This document shows positions 7,477-15,175 of a stretch of DNA of 64,000 bases, in pieces; the first letter of the stretch is position 1, and the number at the start of each line of letters is the position of its first letter. The translations under genes and the position numbers were made by a program. This stretch comes from JACPUX01 sp964517465 (GTDB lineage: Bacteria > Pseudomonadota > Gammaproteobacteria > Burkholderiales > Casimicrobiaceae), in NCBI GenBank assembly GCA_964517465.1, contig CAZFEK010000003.1:62001-126000 (forward strand), given 5' to 3'. Under the pieces are notes generated by a model. The model did not search any database, was not told the origin of the DNA, and saw only the letters and a program-made list of their open reading frames with translations.

Positions 7477-9807
7477 ATGCTAAGACGCTGGCTCGTCTAT
7501 CTTGGCTCGCTCGCCGCGGGCGTCCTGCTTGTCGGAGCGACGGTAGCTGGCCTGGTAATCATCCTGCTCTACCCAAAACTTCCAAGTTTGGAGGTACTTA
7601 CGGATTATCGGCCGAAGCTGCCTTTGCGGGTATTCAGCGCTGAGGGCGAGCTTTTGGGCGAGTTCGGGGTTGAACGCCGAATCGTTCTAACCATGAGAGA
7701 GGTCCCGGAGGTGCTCAAGCAGGCGATTTTGGCCGCCGAGGACGAGCGCTTCTATCAGCATGGCGGCGTCGATTATCTCGGGGGCTTGCGTGCCATTTAT
7801 GCAACAGTTTTCAGCGGACGCAAACAGGGCGCCAGTACCATCACCATGCAAGTGGCCCGCAATTTCTTCCTTTCACGGGAACAAACCATCCACCGCAAAC
7901 TGAACGAGGTTTTGTTGGCGTACAAGATCGAGGCCAATCTTTCCAAGGATGAAATACTCGAGGTCTACATCAATCAGATCAATCTCGGGCAGCGTGCTTA
8001 CGGCTTTGGCGCTGCGGCCCAGATCTACTTTGGCAAGCCCCTCGCCGAGTTGAGCCTATCGGAAGTGGCAATGCTGGCAGGTCTGCCAAAAGCGCCTTCG
8101 GCCTACAATCCCGTGGTCAATCCGAAGCGCGCCAAGTTGCGCCAGCAGTATGTTTTGAGGCGCATGCGCGAGCTGAATTTCATTTCTGAGGACCAACTTG
8201 CAGCGGCGGCTGATGAAAACCTCCATGTCCGACGCGAGCTGCGCAACCCCGGGACGCATGCCGACTACGTCGCCGAGATGGCGCGCCAAGTCGTGTTTGA
8301 GGCCTATGGCGAAGAGGCATACCAGAAAGGGATTCGGGTCCACACCACGATCCGAAAGGCTGATCAAGAGGCTGCCTATCGCTCCGTTCGCCGCGGCGTC
8401 TTCGATTACGACCGCCGCCATGGCTACCGAGGCCCCGAGGGCTACATCAAGCTTCCTAGCGAGCAGGGTGCCTTGGAAGAAGCCTTGGACACAGCCTTTC
8501 AAGAGAACGGTGATAGTGATGACTTACTTGCCGCGATCGTCATCGAGGCCGCTAGCAAGCTCGTGCGTGCCGTTCGGCCCGACGGGGAGATCATCGAGAT
8601 CACCGGTGACGGATTGAAGTTTGCACAGCGCGCGCTGGCGGACAAGGCGCCGCCCAACCTCAAGCTGCGCCGCGGCGCGGTCATCCGAGTGGTCAAGGTC
8701 GAAAAGACGGGGTGGACCATCACCCAGGCGCCGCAGGTCGAAGCGGCTTTCATTGCCCTCGATCCGCGCAACGGAGCGATCACTGCTTTGGTCGGCGGGT
8801 TTGACTTTTTTCGCAACAAATATAACCACGTAACTCAGGCGCAGCGGCAGCCCGGTTCGAGCATCAAGCCCTTCATCTACTCGGCCGCCTTGGAAAAAGG
8901 ATTCACGCCGGCCACCGTCGTCAATGATGCGCCGCTGTATTTCGATGCCGCTCAAACCGGCAGCGAACCTTGGGAGCCGCGAAACTACGATGGCAAGTTT
9001 GAAGGCCCCATGTTGTTGCGAACGGCGCTGGCCAAGTCCAAGAACATGGTTTCCATTCGCATTCTCCAGGCCATCGGCGTGCATTACGCGCAGGACTACC
9101 TCACTCGCTTTGGCTTCGACGCCAAGCAACATCCGCCCTACCTGACCATGGCCCTGGGCGCCGGATCGGTCACGCCCTTGCAAATGGCCACCGGATACGC
9201 TGTATTCGCCAATGGCGGCTACCGCATTTTGCCGCAACTGGTTGCACGCATTGAAAGCGCAAAGGGCGAGGTGTTGTCCGAGCCGGATTTCCCCCGCGCG
9301 CGCGAAGGTGCCGAACAAGTCATCGATGCGCGCAACGCTTTCCTGATGAGCAACCTATTACGCGAGGTCATACGCACGGGCACCGCCACCCGGGCCCAGA
9401 GTTTGAAACGGCAGGATCTCGCCGGCAAGACCGGCACCACGAATGACCACATCGACGCTTGGTTCTGTGGCTTCAACCTGAGTACCGTGGGAGTTGCTTG
9501 GATCGGCTTCGATCAGCCCAAATCGCTCGGTGCGGGCGAAACCGGAGGGGCAGCCGCCTTGCCCATCTGGATTCAATTCATGAGTCACGCTCTCAAGAAT
9601 AGCAGTGAGGATCTGCCCGAGCCGCCAGAAGGGGTTGTTGCGGCTCGGGTTGCCTCGGGATCTGGGTTACGCGTTACCGATTCTGCCCCAGGCGTCATGG
9701 AGTATTTCTACCAGGAATACCTGCCGGGTGCCGCGGTCGAGGAGACACCCCCGGTTACCAATACGGCACCTCGCGATGGCCAGGAAGTTCGCAACCAGCT
9801 CTTTTGA
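7477..9807 (+). CDS. mrcA: Class A penicillin-binding protein 1A (peptidoglycan glycosyltransferase/transpeptidase)
   Basis: Bifunctional inner-membrane enzyme that polymerises lipid II and cross-links peptidoglycan in the periplasm. The 776 residues start with a membrane anchor (about 9-32). A GT51 glycosyltransferase domain follows, with the catalytic EDERFYQHGGVD at 88-99 and QGASTITMQVARNF at 117-130. The transpeptidase domain has the nucleophile motif SSIK (Ser461, Lys464), SKN (521-523) and KTGT (651-654). An OB-like insert of about 100 residues lies between the domains, as in proteobacterial PBP1A. Divergence from pilM is a conserved arrangement. The 3' end overlaps the next gene by 32 bp. 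Confidence 0.95.
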   Translation: MLRRWLVYLGSLAAGVLLVGATVAGLVIILLYPKLPSLEVLTDYRPKLPLRVFSAEGELLGEFGVERRIVLTMREVPEVLKQAILAAEDERFYQHGGVDYLGGLRAIYATVFSGRKQGASTITMQVARNFFLSREQTIHRKLNEVLLAYKIEANLSKDEILEVYINQINLGQRAYGFGAAAQIYFGKPLAELSLSEVAMLAGLPKAPSAYNPVVNPKRAKLRQQYVLRRMRELNFISEDQLAAAADENLHVRRELRNPGTHADYVAEMARQVVFEAYGEEAYQKGIRVHTTIRKADQEAAYRSVRRGVFDYDRRHGYRGPEGYIKLPSEQGALEEALDTAFQENGDSDDLLAAIVIEAASKLVRAVRPDGEIIEITGDGLKFAQRALADKAPPNLKLRRGAVIRVVKVEKTGWTITQAPQVEAAFIALDPRNGAITALVGGFDFFRNKYNHVTQAQRQPGSSIKPFIYSAALEKGFTPATVVNDAPLYFDAAQTGSEPWEPRNYDGKFEGPMLLRTALAKSKNMVSIRILQAIGVHYAQDYLTRFGFDAKQHPPYLTMALGAGSVTPLQMATGYAVFANGGYRILPQLVARIESAKGEVLSEPDFPRAREGAEQVIDARNAFLMSNLLREVIRTGTATRAQSLKRQDLAGKTGTTNDHIDAWFCGFNLSTVGVAWIGFDQPKSLGAGETGGAAALPIWIQFMSHALKNSSEDLPEPPEGVVAARVASGSGLRVTDSAPGVMEYFYQEYLPGAAVEETPPVTNTAPRDGQEVRNQLF

Positions 9808-10381
9808 TCCGGCGCTCCGGCCAGGCGGTAATACGCGGCGATTGATCGCCGAACGGACTGCGCGTCTGATCATCGAAGGCGGCATCACCGACTGGACTTC
9901 GGCCAAGCGAAAAGCGGCGCGGCAACTGGGACTGGAAAACGCTCGAGCCCTCCCCGATCATGAAGAAATCGCCGCCGCCTTGCGCAGCCAACAAGCCCTC
10001 TTCCACCCCGAGGACCACGCCGAACAGTTGCGTGCCAAGCGAGAAGAGGCTTTGGAATGGATGCGCCGCTTTTCAGACTATTCCCCAGCGCTGGTCGGCG
10101 GAGTAGCCGATGGCTGGGGAACCAGGGAAACCGAAATCCGCATTGAGCTCTCCGCCGACAGCGCCAAAGAGCTTGAGTTCGCACTGCTCCGTGCGGGAAT
10201 ACCCTATCGACATCTGGCCGAGGACTCTGCCGCGCTCAGTGCCGATTTCGGTGTCGAGGGTCGGCAGGGTCCGCTACGACTGATGCTGCGAACGGCGCAG
10301 CAGCGCCGAGCGGGGCCGGTCTCGCCAGGCGCCATACGGCTGAACATTTCGGAACTGGAAGAACTCCTGCGCGAAGCTTGA
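9776..10381 (+). CDS. Conserved protein of unknown function
   Basis: A 201-residue soluble protein without signal peptide or membrane segment. The N-terminal third is helical and basic (RLIAERTARLIIEGGITDW, then KRKAARQLGL), resembling a small helical domain. The middle (YSPALVGGVADGWGTRETEI) has the look of a nucleotidyltransferase-like fold, but I see no complete catalytic motif. The ATG at 9776 lies within the last 32 bp of the PBP1A gene; earlier in-frame ATG or GTG codons would sit deep inside that gene in another frame. Coding continues 191 codons past the PBP1A stop, so it is a real gene. Coupling to PBP1A translation is an inference. Confidence 0.7.
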   Translation: MARKFATSSFDPALRPGGNTRRLIAERTARLIIEGGITDWTSAKRKAARQLGLENARALPDHEEIAAALRSQQALFHPEDHAEQLRAKREEALEWMRRFSDYSPALVGGVADGWGTRETEIRIELSADSAKELEFALLRAGIPYRHLAEDSAALSADFGVEGRQGPLRLMLRTAQQRRAGPVSPGAIRLNISELEELLREA

Positions 10382-10514
10382 GGACATTTCCGGATCGACC
10401 GGGGCGCGAAACACCGGCCGCGCGCCGAGGAGACGGCATCCTCAGTCAGCGTGGGGCCGCCCGGTGAAGCCGACGAAACCTCCGCCCGGCCTTCGGCGTC
10501 GGGGTGGCGCCGTA

Positions 10515-11516
10515 TTACCCCCTAAGCCACTCCGCGGCCTGCAGCGCGTAATAACTGAGTATCGTATCCGCCCCTGCGCGGCGCATGGAAAGCAAGGCTT
10601 CGAGGACACAGCTGCGCTCTTCGATCCACCCCTGCTGCGCCGCGGCCTTGAGCATGGCGTATTCTCCGCTCACTTGATAAACCGCGGTGGGAACCCCGAA
10701 GGTATCCTTAACGCGCCTAACGATGTCGAGATAGGGAAGTCCGGGCTTCACCATCACCATGTCGGCCCCTTCTTGCAGATCGAGAAAGACCTCCCAGAGT
10801 GCTTCGTCGGAGTTCGCGGGATCCATCTGGTAGGTATATTTGTTGCCTTTTCCGAGATTGCCCGCCGACCCAACCGCCTCGCGAAAGGGTCCATAAAACG
10901 CCGAGGCATATTTGGCCGAATAGGCCAAGATGCGCGTGGGTTGTGCGCCTTGCTGATCCAGGGCCTGCCGCAGCGCGCGCACCCGTCCATCCATCATGTC
11001 GGAGGGTGCCACAAAATCCGCCCCGGCCGCGGCATGACAGCAAGCCTGCTTGACTAGCGCGGCAACGGTTTCGTCGTTTAGCACGTAGCCAGTCTCGTCG
11101 ATGAGGCCATCTTGGCCATGGCTGGTATAAGGGTCGAGCGCTACGTCGGTAATCACGCCCAACTCCGGAAACCTCGCCTTCAAGGCGGCTACGGTTCGAG
11201 GCACCAAACCATCCGGATTCCATGCTTCGGTGGCGGCGTCGGATTTTCCCTCGGCCGCAATGACGGGAAAAATCGCCATGGCCGGCACACCCAAACTGAG
11301 ACACCGCTCGGCCTCACGGTAAAGAAGGTCGATCGACTGGCGCTTGATTCCGGGGAGGGAAACGATCCTCTCCTCCCTGCCGGTCCCGTCGAGTACAAAT
11401 ACGGGGTAAATGAAATGGGCCGGTGTGAGCACACGCTCTCGCATCATGGAGCGCGAAAACTCGTCCCTGCGCATCCGCCGCGGACGTCTGTCGGGAAAGC
11501 TGCCGGTGAACTGCAT
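10515..11516 (-). CDS. hemB: Delta-aminolevulinic acid dehydratase (porphobilinogen synthase)
   Basis: Condenses two 5-aminolevulinate molecules to porphobilinogen in haem synthesis. The 333 residues start at the ATG at 11516, which has GAGG 6 nt upstream; an in-frame codon at 11582 has no such site. Active-site lysines are Lys202 (SAKYASAFYGPFREA) and Lys257 (MVKPGLPYLDIV). The segment DVALDPYTSHGQDG (124-137) has no cysteine triad, which places it with the magnesium-dependent rather than the zinc-dependent enzymes. Hydrophilic N-terminal arm RRPRRMRRDEFSR is typical of proteobacterial forms. Confidence 0.95.
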   Translation of the reverse strand: MQFTGSFPDRRPRRMRRDEFSRSMMRERVLTPAHFIYPVFVLDGTGREERIVSLPGIKRQSIDLLYREAERCLSLGVPAMAIFPVIAAEGKSDAATEAWNPDGLVPRTVAALKARFPELGVITDVALDPYTSHGQDGLIDETGYVLNDETVAALVKQACCHAAAGADFVAPSDMMDGRVRALRQALDQQGAQPTRILAYSAKYASAFYGPFREAVGSAGNLGKGNKYTYQMDPANSDEALWEVFLDLQEGADMVMVKPGLPYLDIVRRVKDTFGVPTAVYQVSGEYAMLKAAAQQGWIEERSCVLEALLSMRRAGADTILSYYALQAAEWLRG

Positions 11517-11654
11517 GATAACCTCGGAAGTCGACTCGTGATCTAGCAATTGCAAGCATTGTAGGGTCGGGCGCAAATCCAAGGCAACGCCCAGTTTGCC
11601 CGAGCCGCCCCAGAACTTTGGGAACCAAATATCTTGATCACGGTCATTAGCACT

Positions 11655-11759
11655 AGACGCTTAGTTCGTCTCCCGCTTTCCTCCCTGAGCGGGTGCCTTA
11701 ATCCATTTAAGGCGTTTCGGCCCTTGACTGGCTCCCCTTCAGTCAAGGGCCTTTGTTTT
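11655..11759 (+). ncRNA. Candidate small RNA with four stem-loops and an intrinsic terminator
   Basis: The hemB-ysxC gap holds four consecutive stem-loops that read as an RNA on the plus strand. They are AGACG/CGTCT (11655-11671), CCCGCT/AGCGGG (11672-11693), GCCTTAA/TTAAGGC (11695-11713), and a perfect 12-bp stem GGCCCTTGACTG/CAGTCAAGGGCC (11719-11751) followed by TTTGTTTT. Loop 2 contains TTCCTCCC and loop 4 contains CTCCCC, both complementary to Shine-Dalgarno sequences. No plus-strand protein gene lies upstream that would need this terminator. The last hairpin and U tract are antisense to the final codons and stop of ysxC. I could not find a convincing promoter, so the 5' end is uncertain. 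Confidence 0.5.
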
Positions 11760-12372
11760 GTGGAGCCGAATCGCCCAACCAAGGGGCAACGGCGGCTTCC
11801 ACTTCATCTAGGCCCAATTTACGGGTGGCGGAAAAGAACTGGGCGCTGAGTCTTTCCGGCAACGAGAGCTCATGCTTGCAGTTGAGCTCATCGACCTTTG
11901 CCAAGGCCTGCTGTTTTTCCCTCTGGGTCAATTTATCCGCCTTGGTCAGCAAAACGTGGACGGGTTTGCCGGTCGTCGCAAACCATTCCAAAAGCTGGAT
12001 GTCGAGCGGCGTGAACGGGTGGCGCGCGTCCATTACCACGACCAGGCCCACCAGCGGCGCACGTTCGATCAAGTAGCGACCCAAAAGACCGCTCCAATCC
12101 TGCTGGATAGGGGCGGGCACTTTGGCATAACCATATCCCGGCAAGTCCACCAGAAACCCGCCCGCCTTTAGGGAGAAGAAATTGAGCTGCTGCGTTCGCC
12201 CGGGCGTCTTGCTCACGAATGCCAGCCGCGAATGATTGGCAAGCGCGTTGATAGCGCTCGATTTGCCGGCATTGGAGCGTCCGGCGAAGGCGACCTCAGG
12301 TCGTCCATCATTCGGTAATTGGTCCCAGCGGGCAGCAGTCAGGGTGTAATTGGCGTGATGAAAAAGTGACAT
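11743..12372 (-). CDS. ysxC: Ribosome biogenesis GTPase YsxC/EngB
   Basis: Essential small GTPase of 50S subunit assembly. The protein has P-loop GRSNAGKSS, switch II DLPGYGYAKV and the guanine-specificity motif LLTKADKL, in about 209 residues, a normal length. I take the ATG at 12372 (MSLFHHANY), which matches the usual start of proteobacterial homologues. An ATG four codons upstream with AGGGA close in front is possible. The C-terminal tail GDSAPQNKGP is encoded by the A-rich complement of a terminator-like sequence on the other strand, so the end of the gene doubles as RNA structure. Confidence 0.93.
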   Translation of the reverse strand: MSLFHHANYTLTAARWDQLPNDGRPEVAFAGRSNAGKSSAINALANHSRLAFVSKTPGRTQQLNFFSLKAGGFLVDLPGYGYAKVPAPIQQDWSGLLGRYLIERAPLVGLVVVMDARHPFTPLDIQLLEWFATTGKPVHVLLTKADKLTQREKQQALAKVDELNCKHELSLPERLSAQFFSATRKLGLDEVEAAVAPWLGDSAPQNKGP

Positions 12373-12425
12373 TTCGAAATCCATGATTCCCTGGGCGGAC
12401 TCAGAGAGCGCGGAGCGAGCCAGAG

Positions 12426-12469
12426 TATAATTGAGCGCCTTTTGTGCGCCCATCACCCCATTTCAGGAG
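12426..12469 (+). promoter_or_regulatory. -10 element and ribosome-binding site of the cytochrome c4 gene
   Basis: A perfect TATAAT lies at 12426-12431 and AGGAG at 12465-12469, 6 nt before the ATG. No good -35 is visible 16-18 bp upstream of the -10, which may point to an activator-dependent promoter. Confidence 0.4.
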
Positions 12470-12475
12470 TGCTGT

Positions 12476-13117
12476 ATGAAACGAGTATCGCTCAGCGCAT
12501 CAATCGCATTGGCCATCATTGGCGGATGCGCACTGAATGCTCAAGCGGCGGAGGTCCCCGCGGCAGATGCCGCGAAAGCCCAACAACTCGCCACGACGGT
12601 GTGCGCTGCTTGCCACGGCCCTTCAGGCCAAAGCCCGGACTCGGCCAATCCTCACCTGGCAGGGCAGCAAGCTCAGTATATCACCGTGCAACTTGCCCAC
12701 TTCAAAGCCGGCATGCGCAACAACCCGATCATGGCTGGCATGGCGAGCATGCTTGCTCCGGAGGACATGAAGGCGATTGGCCAGTATTACGCCAAGCAGA
12801 CCGCAAGTGCTGCGGGCAGCAAGAACGCAATCCGCGCGGCGGAGGGACAGAAACTCTATCGCTTCGGCAATGCAGCCAAGGGCGTGCCGGCATGCACCGC
12901 CTGCCATGTCCCAACCGGTGCCGGCATGCCGGCGCAGTATCCAAGGCTGGCGGGCCAGTTCCCCGAATACACCGTTGCGCAGCTCAAGGCGTTTCGGTCA
13001 GGTGAGCGCGGCAAGCATGAAAAAGACCTCGGCGGCAAAGTGATGTCCACGATCGCTGCGAAGCTGAGTGACGAGGAAATACTCGCTGTGGCGGATTTTC
13101 TCGCCGGGCTGCGCTGA
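12476..13117 (+). CDS. Cytochrome c4-type dihaem protein
   Basis: Periplasmic electron carrier with two class I cytochrome c domains. The 213 residues start with a Sec signal peptide (about 1-25, cleavage after AQA). The first haem site is CAACH at 43-47 and the second CTACH lies in the C-terminal half. Methionines in NNPIMAGM and GGKVMSTI are candidate sixth ligands. Length and two-domain symmetry fit cytochrome c4, which feeds terminal oxidases. The gene is divergent from ysxC, an arrangement seen in other betaproteobacteria. A strong hairpin follows. Confidence 0.9.
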   Translation: MKRVSLSASIALAIIGGCALNAQAAEVPAADAAKAQQLATTVCAACHGPSGQSPDSANPHLAGQQAQYITVQLAHFKAGMRNNPIMAGMASMLAPEDMKAIGQYYAKQTASAAGSKNAIRAAEGQKLYRFGNAAKGVPACTACHVPTGAGMPAQYPRLAGQFPEYTVAQLKAFRSGERGKHEKDLGGKVMSTIAAKLSDEEILAVADFLAGLR

Positions 13118-13171
13118 TTCAGGACCTGGGCGGTCGGGCGGGAAAGCAAAGCCGCGCCCACGACAGAAACC

Positions 13172-13197
13172 ACAACGGCACCCGCGGGTGCCGTTGT
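13172..13197. terminator. Hairpin terminator between convergent cytochrome and protease genes
   Basis: A perfect 12-bp inverted repeat (ACAACGGCACCC and complement, 2-bp centre) lies 55 bp after the cytochrome c4 stop and 22 bp beyond the end of the protease gene. The plus-strand side is followed by TCTT only. It probably serves both genes. Confidence 0.65.
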
Positions 13198-13218
13198 TCT
13201 TGAACGCAAGGCCTTAAC

Positions 13219-15066
13219 TTACTGCGGCGCGCAGAAGACCACGCCCTCGGCAAGCCAGCCCGCATTGATCATGTTCTGATAAACGCTGCTGCTCGTGGTG
13301 TAACGGTGATTCGAACCGGCGCCGGTGACGAATCCGTTGTTATAGGCACGATAGACCGCCTGAGTTCCCGAGGGACAAGTCCCGCCCGAGGGAAGACCGA
13401 TGTTGAAGCGTGTGTCTTCATAGATCCAGCCGGCGGTGGTTCTCACGTAAGCGCATTCGCTCGCGTCCGCGGTGTAGAAATGTGAATTGACCGGAGCCGG
13501 CCCATAGAAACGGCACACGGGAAGGCCGTTGCTGCTATTGAGCGGGTAGGACTTGAAGGTGTAACCGGTGCGCGACCACCCCGGCCCGGCAGCTCCCGAG
13601 TCAATTCCGTTGGCTTCGCCGCTATCCGCGGTGATGAAATAGTGGTTCAGATTGACGTTGTAGAACTCCCAGGTGGTTTGCGTAGTGCCACCGCTGCCGC
13701 TGCTGGGCGTCAACCACTGTGCCAGCGAAGAAAACTCCTGGTGCATGGGCGAAAAATAGTCGAGCCCGGACATGTTGCTGCACAACGCATCCCCGCCAAG
13801 CAAACCGCCCTGCAGTTGGTAGTAGCCGCTGGCATTGTAGGTGAAAAGACCCGCGCCGCTGCTGCCACCCTGCGTCGACCCCTGGTTGTAGCGAATGGTA
13901 ATGAAATCCGCCGTGCGCCCGCTGCCATATTGCCCATAGCCTTGGGTCATTCCTTGCGTAATTTTCTTCAAATCACCTGCGGGGTGATGCAAGGTCATGC
14001 CTGCCGTACCGCTGGCCACCTGATTCGCATTCCATCCGGCAAAATACGCGCCGCTGGGCGGAGAACCATTCAAGCGCATGAAGCTGACGTCCGTGTTGTA
14101 GACCGCATGAAGCAAGGTCGCACCGCCGCCGACGATTTGATAGCCCGATGGCACTGCCAGGCTGCCACAGGTGCTGGCTTCGAAAAACCAATAGGTGTTG
14201 AGCGAGCTCGCTTCCGATTGGTTACCGATGCAGTGGTAAGCGGTGTACAGATACGGATTCCCCGTCGGAGTGCCATTGCTATAAACGCTGTTGAGCATGG
14301 TCCCGGTGCAAACGTAGGTGCTCGAGCCGCTCGTGAAAACGAGATGGGCGACGGCTTTGCTGGCATTGAGCAGAGCTGCGGATGGGTTCGATACACAAGC
14401 GATGTCCGAATTGCAGGAATCGGAGCGGCCGATCTGGCTCACTGTTTTCAGGCGGCTTTCCGGCAAATCCGCGCCTGCGACCAGCAGGTGGCTGAGTTGA
14501 TCGATTCGGAGGGTGCCGGCGGCCGCCTTGGCTTGGGCGGGCAGGAAGATCTCGATGAGGCCCGACTCGCCTTCAAGCACGTCCGACCAGTACCCACCTC
14601 GGAGCGAGGCGTCGCTGCCGCTGACGGGTCCAAAAACCTGCTCCCTCGCGCTTCCTTTGAATCGAAGGGCCAAGCCCTCGGGCGCAGCGCCGTCGAGGCG
14701 GATGGACAAGCGCACCGCTGCCGCGCCCGGAGAGGTCACCTTGAGGCGGCTCACCAGCCCCCCTTCAACCTCGGCCCAGACCAAACTTCCCAATTCCACC
14801 CGGCCCTGCTCGCCCAGTTCGCGCCCGAATCCGATCTTGATCGGGCGTCCCTTTCCCGCGGCTTGGTTCTCCGCTTTGAGGGCAAACGCTTCTTGTTCGA
14901 CCGACCCAGTCAAACTGAGCAAACGGGTTGGGGTATCGGCTTTACCCACCAACTCCGGCTGTATGATCGCCTTTTCCGGCTGGTAGGCGTGTGGCGGAAC
15001 CTCACGGATATCTGCCAGGGCACCCAGGGGAACCGCCAGCAAGAGGGCAATTAGAAAACGACGCAT
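13219..15066 (-). CDS. Exported trypsin-fold serine protease (lysyl-endopeptidase-like) with C-terminal DUF5648-like domain
   Basis: A 615-residue exported protein. The ATG at 15066 follows AGGAGAGG and opens a signal peptide (1-18, cleavage near GALA). Residues 20-215 form a beta-rich pro-region. The protease domain has His278 in TAYHC, Asp326 in NTDVSFM and Ser403 in GGSSGAG. HHPAGDLKKIT (360-370) resembles lysyl-endopeptidases of the Achromobacter protease I type, so Lys-directed cleavage is possible but unproven. A Ser/Gly linker at about 452-463 leads to residues 464-615, whose motifs NHYF, VCRFYG, NSHFYT, VYRAYNNG, NHRYTTS and CAP match my memory of DUF5648. The next gene and the gene at 54392 end in the same domain. 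Confidence 0.82.
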   Translation of the reverse strand: MRRFLIALLLAVPLGALADIREVPPHAYQPEKAIIQPELVGKADTPTRLLSLTGSVEQEAFALKAENQAAGKGRPIKIGFGRELGEQGRVELGSLVWAEVEGGLVSRLKVTSPGAAAVRLSIRLDGAAPEGLALRFKGSAREQVFGPVSGSDASLRGGYWSDVLEGESGLIEIFLPAQAKAAAGTLRIDQLSHLLVAGADLPESRLKTVSQIGRSDSCNSDIACVSNPSAALLNASKAVAHLVFTSGSSTYVCTGTMLNSVYSNGTPTGNPYLYTAYHCIGNQSEASSLNTYWFFEASTCGSLAVPSGYQIVGGGATLLHAVYNTDVSFMRLNGSPPSGAYFAGWNANQVASGTAGMTLHHPAGDLKKITQGMTQGYGQYGSGRTADFITIRYNQGSTQGGSSGAGLFTYNASGYYQLQGGLLGGDALCSNMSGLDYFSPMHQEFSSLAQWLTPSSGSGGTTQTTWEFYNVNLNHYFITADSGEANGIDSGAAGPGWSRTGYTFKSYPLNSSNGLPVCRFYGPAPVNSHFYTADASECAYVRTTAGWIYEDTRFNIGLPSGGTCPSGTQAVYRAYNNGFVTGAGSNHRYTTSSSVYQNMINAGWLAEGVVFCAPQ

Positions 15067-15175
15067 AATCCTCTCCTCGACTGAGCAAAGTGTCGACAAC
15101 GCGCAGCGAGCGCCTTTCGTGGACACCAAACGACGGCTTCGTCCATTACCGCTTAACTGGAGCGAACTGCCAGAT
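15067..15175. other. Short intergenic spacer between the two protease genes
   Basis: This 109-bp gap holds the AGGAGAGG ribosome-binding site of the downstream protease gene. I see no convincing hairpin terminator or sigma-70 promoter. The two same-strand protease genes may be cotranscribed. Confidence 0.4.

Noticed and set aside
13642..15054. A 470-codon open frame on the plus strand opposite the trypsin-like protease
   Set aside because: It lacks recognisable motifs and is rich in Arg/Gly/Ala, as expected of the complement of a GC-rich gene. The minus-strand frame has a signal peptide, catalytic residues and a ribosome site.
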